Notes under the pieces: model-generated | The model's database searches: none | The model's input: only the letters and a program-made list of their open reading frames with translations | What the model was told of the DNA's origin: nothing | Part shown: positions 54,332 to 62,932 of the stretch, one piece after another | Layout: every line of letters begins with the position of its first letter | Numbering within the stretch: the stretch's first letter is position 1 | Made by a program: the position numbers and the translations under genes | Source: an uncultured Eubacteriales bacterium | GTDB lineage: Bacteria; Bacillota; Clostridia; Lachnospirales; Lachnospiraceae | NCBI GenBank assembly: GCA_900545175.1 | Contig: UQYF01000001.1 | Span: forward strand, 248,001-312,000 | DNA: 64,000 nucleotides | Direction: 5' to 3'

Positions 54332-55477
54332 ATGAAAATCAGAGTGCCCGAATATTATAAGGATTTTTCATGTATAGGCGGTGAATGCATTGATACATGC
54401 TGCGCCGGATGGGAAGTTGACGTAGATAAGAAATCAAGCGCTTATTACAAAAGTGTAGAGGGCGCTTTTGGCGATAGATTGCGAAGCAAGCTGGTCGATT
54501 ATCCTATAGAGGATAGGTTCATACTTGGAGAGCATGGAAGATGCCCTTTTTTAAACAGCAAAAATTTGTGTGATATATATACCGAGCTTGGTGAGGATAA
54601 GTTATGTGAGACATGTACTAACTTTCCGCGGCATATAACTGAATTCGGTAACACAAGAGAGATAGGAATCTCGCTTTCATGTCCGGTTGCGGTGGAGCTT
54701 ATTATGAAGCGTAAAGAGCCGATAAGATTTACCGTGTCAGAAAACGAGGAGAAGGTTTCTGAATATAATGACATTGATGCTGAGCTGTATTATAGTCTCT
54801 GTCAGGCAAGAGAGCTTGCATATACAATATGTCAGGACAGAACCATGAAAATCAGGCATAGAGCCGTATTGCTTTTAGACTTTGCGAAAAAGCTTCAAAA
54901 GAAGCTAAAGAAAAATAAATTGAATAAAATATTAGATGCATATAAGGATGTGCAGTACCGCAATGAACGCATAGAAAAACTAGAAAAGAAATATGCATCT
55001 TACAAGAAAACAACGGTTGTTTTAAGAAAATGGCTCGATATTTATGACAGATTAGAGCATATAAAACCGGAGTGGCAGGGAATATTGTCGGAGCTGTCGG
55101 GATATGTTGACAGAAAGATGCCGGATGTCAAGGCCGGTGCGGTTATTGTGAATGAACGCGATTATGAATACGAGCATCTGATAGTGTATTATGTATACAG
55201 ATATTTCTTAAGAGCTGTGTTTGATGAGAATGTATTAGAAAAAATCAAGCTGTCATGTACGGCACTTGTAATGCAGGAATTATTAGGCGCTGCCTACTGT
55301 TATAGGGATGGCTGTTTTGACTTTGAAAAACAGATAACACTTATGCGTATTTATTCTAAAGAGACTGAGCACTCAGAAGAAAACCTTGATGAACTGTATA
55401 GAAACTTTAAGAAGAATAAGGCATTTTCGACAAAGAATTATATGGGTATCATTCTGGGAAGCGGTTTATTTGATTGA
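54332..55477 (+). CDS. fliB: Flagellin lysine-N-methylase (FliB-like)
   Basis: This 381-residue protein has the Cys-rich N-terminal YkgJ-like region: CIGGECIDTCCAGW near residues 15-28, then CPFLNSKNLCDIY and KLCETCTNFPRH, which bind an Fe-S cluster in this family. The C-terminal half is helical and charged. FliB methylates lysines of flagellin in enterobacteria. No flagellar structural gene lies nearby apart from the FliD-like neighbour. The activity on flagellin is inferred. Confidence 0.82.
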   Translation: MKIRVPEYYKDFSCIGGECIDTCCAGWEVDVDKKSSAYYKSVEGAFGDRLRSKLVDYPIEDRFILGEHGRCPFLNSKNLCDIYTELGEDKLCETCTNFPRHITEFGNTREIGISLSCPVAVELIMKRKEPIRFTVSENEEKVSEYNDIDAELYYSLCQARELAYTICQDRTMKIRHRAVLLLDFAKKLQKKLKKNKLNKILDAYKDVQYRNERIEKLEKKYASYKKTTVVLRKWLDIYDRLEHIKPEWQGILSELSGYVDRKMPDVKAGAVIVNERDYEYEHLIVYYVYRYFLRAVFDENVLEKIKLSCTALVMQELLGAAYCYRDGCFDFEKQITLMRIYSKETEHSEENLDELYRNFKKNKAFSTKNYMGIILGSGLFD

Positions 55478-55513
55478 GTAGGAAATTAGAAGCATTTAAC
55501 AGGAGTGTATTCT

Positions 55514-57049
55514 ATGAAAAAGTTTTTAAATATTATTTTTGGCAGGGCGGTAGTCGTTGCAATCAGTATAATATTTCAATTTTTGTGGTTGTTTTCAATC
55601 CTGCACAGGTTAAGCAATTACTATGTCCAGCTTTCGATGATTGCTAGTATTATAGGAATATTGATGGTTCTTGGAATTGTTGTCAATCGTGATAATCCGG
55701 CATATAAGCTGGTGTGGGCTGTCGTTATCCTTGCACTTCCGGTCTTTGGTGTATTTTTGTATGCATTTGTAGGTCAATCTAAAGTGCCTAAGAAGATGAA
55801 CCGTAAATTTTCTGAGATTAACGAGCGTTTTGATAAATATAGAGCAAATGATGATGAAATACTATCAGAGCTGAGCAGGAATAATGATGATATAAAATCA
55901 CAATGTCATTACTTATCAGGCTACAGTGGTTACGGCGCACATAAAAATACAGATGTGACATATTTTTCACAGACAGATCAGGCTTATGAGGCGATGCTTG
56001 AAGAGCTGTCTAAGGCTGAAAAATATATATTTATGGAATATTTTGCGATGGAGGATGCAATTTCCTTCAAAAAAATAGAAGATATTTTGGCACGGAAGGT
56101 CAAGGAAGGCGTTGAAGTAAGAATCATATATGATGACTTCGGAAGCCTTGCCTATGTTAATAACCGCTTTATAAAGAGACTGCTCTCTAAAGGAATTAAG
56201 GTAAGAGCCTTCAATCCGCTTGTACCGGTTTTCTATATATTTATGAATAATCGTGACCACAGAAAGATTATGGTTATTGACGGTAAGGTTAGCTTCAATG
56301 GCGGATTTAATATGTGCGATGAATATTTTAATATTAATTGTCCATATGGTCATTGGAAAGATACCGCTGTTAGACTACAGGGTGATGCAGTCAGAAACCA
56401 TGTTATAATGTTCCTACAGATGTGGAATTCCATCGAAGATACAGATAAGGATTACAGCACATACTTTGAGATACCTGAGTATCATGCAAAGGATGGTGAA
56501 GCTGTGGTTATTCCTTTTTCCGACTCGCCTTTAGACCATGAATGCGTGGGCGAGAATGTGTATCTTAACATTATAAGACATGCAAGCCGTTATGTTTATA
56601 TATTCACGCCATATCTTATAATAGATAACGAGATGATGGAAGCTCTGTGCCTTGCATCTAAGTCCGGTGTCGATGTCAGGATAGTAACTCCCGGTATTCC
56701 TGACAAGAAGATTGTATATATGCTTACGAAGTCATATTATCCGCAGCTTATTGATGCAGGTGTAAGAATATACCATTACACACCGGGTTTTATACATGCG
56801 AAGTGCTATGTGTGTGATGATGAAGTCGGAGTAGTAGGAACAATCAACATGGACTACAGAAGCTTGTATCTGCACTTTGAATGTGGAACATATATATATA
56901 ATTCAAAAGCTATAGCTGATTTAAAAAAGGATTTTTTTGATACATTTGAGGTCAGCGGGGAAGTTCACAAAAAGGACAGACCGAAAAGAGTGTCTCTTAT
57001 TACAATGACATTCAAGGCGATATTGAGGCTCTTTGCACCGTTAATGTAA
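55514..57049 (+). CDS. cls: Cardiolipin synthase
   Basis: This protein of about 511 residues has two N-terminal membrane helices (about 10-60) and two phospholipase D HKD motifs: NRDHRKIMVIDGK near residue 250 and FIHAKCYVCDDE near 430. It joins two phosphatidylglycerol molecules to cardiolipin. AGGAG precedes ATG 55514; a GTG at 55505 is rejected because it is part of the site. pgsA, which makes its substrate lineage, is 1.4 kb downstream. Confidence 0.94.
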   Translation: MKKFLNIIFGRAVVVAISIIFQFLWLFSILHRLSNYYVQLSMIASIIGILMVLGIVVNRDNPAYKLVWAVVILALPVFGVFLYAFVGQSKVPKKMNRKFSEINERFDKYRANDDEILSELSRNNDDIKSQCHYLSGYSGYGAHKNTDVTYFSQTDQAYEAMLEELSKAEKYIFMEYFAMEDAISFKKIEDILARKVKEGVEVRIIYDDFGSLAYVNNRFIKRLLSKGIKVRAFNPLVPVFYIFMNNRDHRKIMVIDGKVSFNGGFNMCDEYFNINCPYGHWKDTAVRLQGDAVRNHVIMFLQMWNSIEDTDKDYSTYFEIPEYHAKDGEAVVIPFSDSPLDHECVGENVYLNIIRHASRYVYIFTPYLIIDNEMMEALCLASKSGVDVRIVTPGIPDKKIVYMLTKSYYPQLIDAGVRIYHYTPGFIHAKCYVCDDEVGVVGTINMDYRSLYLHFECGTYIYNSKAIADLKKDFFDTFEVSGEVHKKDRPKRVSLITMTFKAILRLFAPLM

Positions 57050-57166
57050 AGTGGGGCAAATATCAGGTAATAAGAGGTATGGATTTATTACATAATGTAT
57101 AACTGTTCATATTATTAGAATTTACATTCAAATATAGTATATTATAAAAAAGAAATGAGGAAAAAC

Positions 57167-58423
57167 GTGAAAGTATTTTATGTATCATTAGGCTGCGACA
57201 AGAATCTTGTAGATTCGGAGAAAATGCTTGGAATGCTCCATGAGGCTCACTATGAGCTTACAGACAATGAGTATGAAGCGGATGTAATCATTGTAAATAC
57301 ATGTGCATTCATCGGAGATGCGAAGGAAGAGAGCATCAACAATATTATTGAGATGGGCAGGCTGAAGGAGACAGGAAAGTGCAAAAAGCTGATTGTCACA
57401 GGCTGCCTTGCACAGCGCTATAAGGAAGAAATCAAAAAAGAGCTTCCTGAGGTTGATATGGTGTTCGGAATGTCAGATTATAAGCCTGACATGATTAAGG
57501 CTAAGCGAATAGTGACTACAGGAGGTCATTATGCACATCTTAAGATTGCGGAAGGCTGTGATAAGTATTGTACATATTGTATAATACCGATGTTGCGCGG
57601 ACATTACAGAAGCTATCCTATGGAAGACCTTGTAAAGGAAGCAGAAGCACTTGTTGAGGATGGTGTCAAGGAGCTTGTCCTAGTTGCACAGGAGACAACT
57701 CTTTACGGAGTTGATTTGTACGGAAAGAAAATGCTCCATGAGCTTTTAAGAAAATTATGCCGGATTAACGGACTTCGCTGGATAAGAATAATGTATTGCT
57801 ATCCTGAGGAGATATATGATGAGCTTATCCAGGTTATGAAGGAAGAGCCTAAGATATGCCACTATCTTGATATTCCGATACAGCATGCATCAGATAAGAT
57901 TTTAAAGAGAATGAACCGTAAGACAAACAGGGCAGAGCTCACAGAGCGCATTGACAAGCTGCGGGAGGAGATACCTGATATTGCACTCAGAACATCTCTT
58001 ATAGCAGGTTTTCCGGGTGAGACAGAGGAAGACCATGAAGAGCTTATGGAGTTTATTGATGAGATTGAGTTTACAAGACTTGGCGTATTCACATATTCTG
58101 CTGAGGAAGGAACTAAGGCGGCTGAGATGGAAGAGCAGGTTCCTGATGAAGTAAAAGAGGAAAGACGTGACCGTCTTATGGAGTTACAGCAGGAGATATC
58201 ATCAGACCTTTCACAGTCACAGATTGGAAAAGTGATGACTGTAATGATAGAAGGAAAGGTTGCCGATGAGAATGCGTATGTCGGAAGAACGTACATGGAT
58301 GCACCTAATGTGGACGGATATATATTTGTCAATACGGATGAAGAGCTCATGTCCGGCGATTTCTGCAAAGTGAAGGTTACAGGCGCTTTAGAATATGACT
58401 TGATAGGAGAATTAGTGAAATGA
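57167..58423 (+). CDS. rimO: Ribosomal protein S12 methylthiotransferase RimO
   Basis: This protein of about 418 residues has an N-terminal MTTase domain starting VKVFYVSLGCDKNLVDSE, a radical SAM motif C-x3-C-x2-C in CDKYCTYC, and a C-terminal TRAM domain. It methylthiolates Asp88 of S12. GTG 57167 is preferred because GAGGA sits just upstream; ATG 57155 would place that site inside the gene. It overlaps pgsA by four bases (ATGA). Confidence 0.94.
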   Translation: MKVFYVSLGCDKNLVDSEKMLGMLHEAHYELTDNEYEADVIIVNTCAFIGDAKEESINNIIEMGRLKETGKCKKLIVTGCLAQRYKEEIKKELPEVDMVFGMSDYKPDMIKAKRIVTTGGHYAHLKIAEGCDKYCTYCIIPMLRGHYRSYPMEDLVKEAEALVEDGVKELVLVAQETTLYGVDLYGKKMLHELLRKLCRINGLRWIRIMYCYPEEIYDELIQVMKEEPKICHYLDIPIQHASDKILKRMNRKTNRAELTERIDKLREEIPDIALRTSLIAGFPGETEEDHEELMEFIDEIEFTRLGVFTYSAEEGTKAAEMEEQVPDEVKEERRDRLMELQQEISSDLSQSQIGKVMTVMIEGKVADENAYVGRTYMDAPNVDGYIFVNTDEELMSGDFCKVKVTGALEYDLIGELVK

Positions 58424-58956
58424 ACTTACCAAACAAGCTTACAACAGCAAGAGTTATAATGATTCCGTTCTTTTTAGTGTTTCTTATGACAAATTTCTTT
58501 GAAGGAAGCAACTATGTTGCACTGGCAATATTTATTATTGCAAGCCTTACGGACATGCTTGACGGCAAAATTGCAAGAAAATACAATCTTGTCACCAATT
58601 TCGGAAAATTTATGGATCCGCTTGCAGATAAACTTCTGGTGTGCTCTGCTATGATTGCATTCATAGAGCTTGGACTTATGCCGGCATGGATTGTAATTAT
58701 AATAATTGCAAGAGAATTCATAATAAGTGGATTCAGGCTTATTGCCGCTGAGAAAAATGTAGTGATTGCAGCAGGCATGTCAGGAAAGATTAAGACAACC
58801 GTACAGATGATTATGTGCTGTCTTCTGATTGCAAGACTTCCATTCGGATTTATGAGATATGTTGAGCTGGTATTTATCTATGCTGCGCTTATACTTACTG
58901 TATATTCACTTATTGTATACCTTGTACAGAACAAGGATATTTTGAAGGATAACTGA
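58420..58956 (+). CDS. pgsA: CDP-diacylglycerol-glycerol-3-phosphate 3-phosphatidyltransferase
   Basis: This 178-residue membrane protein has the CDP-alcohol phosphotransferase motif DMLDGKIARKYNLVTNFGKFMDPLADKLL split over residues 46-74 and about four membrane segments. It makes phosphatidylglycerol phosphate. It overlaps rimO and is followed two bases later by cinA, a common clostridial order (rimO-pgsA-cinA). Confidence 0.95.
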   Translation: MNLPNKLTTARVIMIPFFLVFLMTNFFEGSNYVALAIFIIASLTDMLDGKIARKYNLVTNFGKFMDPLADKLLVCSAMIAFIELGLMPAWIVIIIIAREFIISGFRLIAAEKNVVIAAGMSGKIKTTVQMIMCCLLIARLPFGFMRYVELVFIYAALILTVYSLIVYLVQNKDILKDN

Positions 58957-58958
58957 TT

Positions 58959-59423
58959 ATGATTGAAGAAAATTTAGTAAGAATATTATTTGAGAGAGCA
59001 CTCAAGATAACAACTGCCGAATCATGTACAGGTGGAATGATTGCGTCAACATTGGTAAATGTGGCAGGTGTTTCGGATGTGTTTGAAGCTGGTTATGTGA
59101 CATATTCCGAGGAAGCTAAAATGAGCCTTCTTGGAGTCAGAAAAGAAACTATCGAAAAATACACTGTATATAGCGAAGAGGTTGCACGCGAGATGGCACA
59201 GGGTGCGGCAGAAGCGGCAGGCGCTGATGTTGCAGTTTCAGTTACAGGTATAGCAGGACCGGACGGCGGAACGCCGGATTTTCCTGTCGGATTGTGTTAC
59301 ATTGGATGTTATTACAATGGCGAGACAACAGTTGTACGTTACGTTTTTGAGGGTGACAGGCAGCAGGTAAGAAGAAAAGCTGCAGATGCCGCCATGGAAC
59401 TGGCAATTAAAATATTAGGATAG
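58959..59423 (+). CDS. cinA: CinA C-terminal domain protein (NMN amidohydrolase)
   Basis: This 154-residue protein has only the CinA C-terminal domain: TAESCTGGMIASTLVNVAGVS near the start and SVTGIAGPDGGTPDFPVG. Stand-alone members deamidate nicotinamide mononucleotide. The MoeA/MogA-like N-terminal half of two-domain CinA is absent, and recA, which often follows, is not here. ATG 58959 follows pgsA by two bases. Confidence 0.93.
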   Translation: MIEENLVRILFERALKITTAESCTGGMIASTLVNVAGVSDVFEAGYVTYSEEAKMSLLGVRKETIEKYTVYSEEVAREMAQGAAEAAGADVAVSVTGIAGPDGGTPDFPVGLCYIGCYYNGETTVVRYVFEGDRQQVRRKAADAAMELAIKILG

Positions 59424-59440
59424 ATTTTTGAGGAGAACTA

Positions 59441-61693
59441 ATGCTAAAAATTAAGAATACAATAAAAACGCATCCGGTATACAGTATATTTTCACTTTTT
59501 GAAATAATCCTATATCTGATTATATTCATTTTATCGGTTCATCCGGCAGTAAATATACATCTTACTAAGGATGCGGATTTTACAGAAAATGCAGGTTATG
59601 TCAGGATGCCATTCGGAGCTTATGAAGTTAAAGCCGATTACTTTGTGTCTTCATTTGACGCTGAGACATTAGGAAACATTGTTTTTGATGGAGAATCAGC
59701 ACCTGCATTTTTTAAGTCGACTCCGGCAGATATCATAGCAGCTGATAATGATACGTCAACATTGATATGGAATAACAATCTTTTTGGCAAAGAAAATGTG
59801 TCTTTCCGTTCGGAAAATTTCATCGGAGAAGATAATTTTACTGTCGAATCAATTACATTCACAGAACAGATATCATATCGGATATTTTCACTGTTTATAA
59901 TTTTACTGTTATTTGTTGTTCTCAATTATTGTGTATATTATTTATTTATCAAATCGGTCACACCATGCAGGAAGAAGGTATTGGCTGTGATTGCTTTGAC
60001 AATATTTTCAAGCATGCCGTTCATAGTGGGATATTTGTATGATGGGCATGATCTGCCATTTCATCTGAACCGTATAATTGCCATAGCACAGGGCATTCGT
60101 GAAGGAAACTGGCGTATTTATATACAATCACATATGCTGGAGGATTACGGCTATGCGACACCGATTTTTTATCCACAGCTGTTTTTGTATCTTCCGGCAG
60201 TTCTTTATAGCATATATGTGCCGCTTGACTGGTGCTATTTTGTCTATGTGATTGCCATTAATCTGACCACATGCCTTATTGCATGGTATTCGTTCGGAAA
60301 AATTGCAAAGGACAATAAAATCACGTTTGTTGTAAGCCTTTTGTACTGCCTTTCGCTATACAGGCTCACGAACATCTATATAAGGGCGGCTGTGGGAGAA
60401 TACACGGCTATGACATTCCTGCCTCTAGTGTTATACGGCTTTTATAATGCATTTGACAAAGCTGCTGACAGCCTTACTTTTTCGGATGCATTGCCTATAA
60501 TATTCGGATTAAGCGGTATAATCGAATGCCATGTATTGTCAGTAGAGATAATTATACCGTTTATTGTGTTATTTTTGATAATAAACATTAAAAAGATATT
60601 TGAGAAAAAGCGCTTTCTGTTTCTTTTCATATCGGCAGCGCTTACATTGCTTTTAAATTTCGGTGTCATATTCATTCTGCTGTCCGGAATGCGGATGAAT
60701 GTTGATATCTCATCAAGCGGCAACAGCAATATCCAGAATAATGGTGTAAGCTTTGCACAGTTGTTCACTGTATTTGCCAACGCGACAGGCTCAAGCAATG
60801 ATAACGGTACGAACTATGACATGCCATTGTCATCCGGAATAGGAGTAACTGTCGGCTGCATTGTCATGCTGCTCATTATAATTCTGAAAAAAGAAGTATC
60901 AGACAGTGAAATGAAAAGACATCTCAAAAACGGAAGTATCGGACTTGCTTTTTATGCGCTGGCAGTATGGATGACAACAAGATTTTTTCCATGGGATGCG
61001 ATAGGCATGAATCCATTATTTGAAAAAATAGAACATGCTGTCTCGGCAATTCAATTTCCTTGGAGACTGTCTGAAATTGCAACTGTTATGGGATGCTATG
61101 CTGTGGCGGAAGCTCTTGTTATATTAAAAGAAACAGATGGTTCGAAATTTTACAGGCCTGCATGCTTTGGACTTGCTCTTCTTGTGCTGATAAGCACAGC
61201 GTCATTTTATGACAGCTATCTGTATATAACGCAGAGTACAGGCATTGTCTCTGAGTATAATTGTGACAGCCGTAATATAGGAATGAATGAATATCTTCCA
61301 AGCCACACTGACACAGACATTCTCTCGCATTTCTTTGTATATGATACAGAAAAAATGGAAGTCTCGGATTATCATTACGATAAAGGAATCACTTACATGC
61401 AGATAACGAATTCCGATGTGGAGAACACGGTTGTCATTCCGAAATTATATTATGATGGTTATATGGCATATGACAGTTCATCAGGAGAAACGTTGGGTAT
61501 ATTTCCGGGATTTAATAACACTATCACTATAACAGTGCCGGCAGATTACAAAGGTGTTGTGTGTGTGGAATATAAGCCGAAGCTGAGCTGGATTATTGCT
61601 GAGATGATTTCCGCTGTCACGTTGGCAGGAATCATAGGGGTATATATCGTTTACGATATTAAAAAGAGAAAAAGCAGATTAATTTTAAGCTGA
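59441..61693 (+). CDS. Large polytopic membrane protein, YfhO/GT-C-like
   Basis: This 750-residue protein has about 12 hydrophobic segments, an extracytoplasmic loop of about 100 residues after the first helix, and the DLPFHLNRI and ATPIFYPQLFLYLPA motifs of PF10131/YfhO-type membrane proteins. A C-terminal extracellular domain with a beta-rich composition follows (about 620-715). GT-C proteins transfer sugars from lipid carriers. It is joined closely to cinA (18 bases), so it may be co-transcribed, but no functional tie is apparent. Confidence 0.7.
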   Translation: MLKIKNTIKTHPVYSIFSLFEIILYLIIFILSVHPAVNIHLTKDADFTENAGYVRMPFGAYEVKADYFVSSFDAETLGNIVFDGESAPAFFKSTPADIIAADNDTSTLIWNNNLFGKENVSFRSENFIGEDNFTVESITFTEQISYRIFSLFIILLLFVVLNYCVYYLFIKSVTPCRKKVLAVIALTIFSSMPFIVGYLYDGHDLPFHLNRIIAIAQGIREGNWRIYIQSHMLEDYGYATPIFYPQLFLYLPAVLYSIYVPLDWCYFVYVIAINLTTCLIAWYSFGKIAKDNKITFVVSLLYCLSLYRLTNIYIRAAVGEYTAMTFLPLVLYGFYNAFDKAADSLTFSDALPIIFGLSGIIECHVLSVEIIIPFIVLFLIINIKKIFEKKRFLFLFISAALTLLLNFGVIFILLSGMRMNVDISSSGNSNIQNNGVSFAQLFTVFANATGSSNDNGTNYDMPLSSGIGVTVGCIVMLLIIILKKEVSDSEMKRHLKNGSIGLAFYALAVWMTTRFFPWDAIGMNPLFEKIEHAVSAIQFPWRLSEIATVMGCYAVAEALVILKETDGSKFYRPACFGLALLVLISTASFYDSYLYITQSTGIVSEYNCDSRNIGMNEYLPSHTDTDILSHFFVYDTEKMEVSDYHYDKGITYMQITNSDVENTVVIPKLYYDGYMAYDSSSGETLGIFPGFNNTITITVPADYKGVVCVEYKPKLSWIIAEMISAVTLAGIIGVYIVYDIKKRKSRLILS

Positions 61694-61733
61694 CGCTTGG
61701 GTTTGGCTTAGGATGTCGGCTGTGTGAATTATC

Positions 61734-61829
61734 AAAAAATAGCTATAGACATTATGCAATACTGCAATCGATAGAATCTCTGATTCGACTCTTCATGGCA
61801 GATACATTATGCTATAGCTATTTTGTTTT
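61734..61829. terminator. Bidirectional terminator between convergent genes
   Basis: AAAAAATAGCTATAG with ATTATG (61734-61756) is mirrored near 61805-61824 by CATTATGCTATAGCTATTTT. The loop is about 50 bases and contains a minor hairpin. It lies between the YfhO-like gene and the small membrane protein. Confidence 0.65.
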
Positions 61830-61831
61830 GG

Positions 61832-62218
61832 CTATTTGTTTAACTGTTTTAACAATGTGTTGTAGGCAAGAGTATTATTCGCTGCCTTGATTTCATAAAT
61901 GCTGTGATCCGGAGCTTCAATGAATAACACAAAGTGAAGCTTATGACTGACAATCTCTTCATACTTAAGCTGTATGGTAAGCTTGATTGTTCCGTCTTTT
62001 TTGCTCTCGATAAAATAAAGGTATCTTTCGGTAAGAGCAAAATAACCTCTTACGAATCCGGTTCCTACAGTAAGATTAGCCATGCTTCCATATAGAACCT
62101 TCTGGTTTCCGATGATTGTGTGCAGTTGTTCGTCCATTTTCTTTTTTTGAAGATTTTCCGAGAAAAAAATCAAAAATACAACAACAATTACAAGTAATAA
62201 TGCGAGAATACCGGGCAT
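61832..62218 (-). CDS. Small membrane-anchored hypothetical protein
   Basis: This 128-residue protein has one N-terminal membrane helix (about 4-21), a short charged linker and a C-terminal beta-rich domain of about 85 residues. The pattern GTGFVRGYFALTERYLYFIE resembles PH- or GRAM-like domains. It is oriented with the domain probably in the cytoplasm. AAGGAG (minus strand, just before 62218) supports the start. Function unknown. Confidence 0.65.
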   Translation of the reverse strand: MPGILALLLVIVVVFLIFFSENLQKKKMDEQLHTIIGNQKVLYGSMANLTVGTGFVRGYFALTERYLYFIESKKDGTIKLTIQLKYEEIVSHKLHFVLFIEAPDHSIYEIKAANNTLAYNTLLKQLNK

Positions 62219-62426
62219 AGTGACAACTCCTTTGCTGTAAAAAGCTATGTATTGTGAGAACGGTTAATTGATAACAGCCGTTTCAAAAAAGAATTGTAAC
62301 ATAATAAAAAAAATATGTAAATGTTTTTACCAATGTTGTTTATAAAGTTTAAGGTATAATTTGCTTGCAAGCATCAACAATAAAGATTATAATATCTGGT
62401 AAGTATTGTTTTGGAGTACATAGAAA

Positions 62427-62930
62427 ATGGAAAGTAATGAAAAAGGTGCATACCGCACAAAGCAAAGAGAAATCATATTAGATTATCTCAAAAAATGCCA
62501 GGATGGGCATGTGACTATCGATGAAGTGACAGACCATTTAAAGAATGCAGGCAATAAGGTCGGAAGAACGACTATATACCGTTATATGGAGAAGCTTGCA
62601 GATGAAGGCTTTTTGAGAAAATATTATATTGAGGAGGGGGTTGGTGCATGCTATCAGTATCAGGGTGATGATACTGCCTGCCATAATCACTTTCATCTTA
62701 AATGTGTAAAATGCGGGAGATTATTCCATGTAAGCTGTGATTTCCTTTCACAGATTGAAGAGCATGTGTATAAGCATCATCATTTTCTTGTTGACAATTC
62801 CAAGACCGTACTTTATGGAGTATGTGAGGATTGTCAGAAGAATGCGGGTGAAGAAGTGAATATTAACCACGGGGAATGCAGCTGCGGACATGACCACAAC
62901 AACGAAAAAAAGACAGGAAGAGGAGAATAG
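62427..62930 (+). CDS. Fur family metal-responsive regulator with Cys/His tail
   Basis: This 167-residue Fur/Zur/PerR-type protein has a winged helix (about 10-80), the regulatory His-rich CHNHFHLKC (85-93), and the structural Zn pair motifs C93-x2-C96 and C133-x2-C136. After the usual end, a tail with H148, C151, C153, H155 and H157 forms an extra metal-binding cluster, unusual in length and density. Zur-like zinc sensing is the most likely role, but PerR or Fur cannot be excluded. lysA follows directly. Confidence 0.88.
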   Translation: MESNEKGAYRTKQREIILDYLKKCQDGHVTIDEVTDHLKNAGNKVGRTTIYRYMEKLADEGFLRKYYIEEGVGACYQYQGDDTACHNHFHLKCVKCGRLFHVSCDFLSQIEEHVYKHHHFLVDNSKTVLYGVCEDCQKNAGEEVNINHGECSCGHDHNNEKKTGRGE

Positions 62931-62932
62931 CC

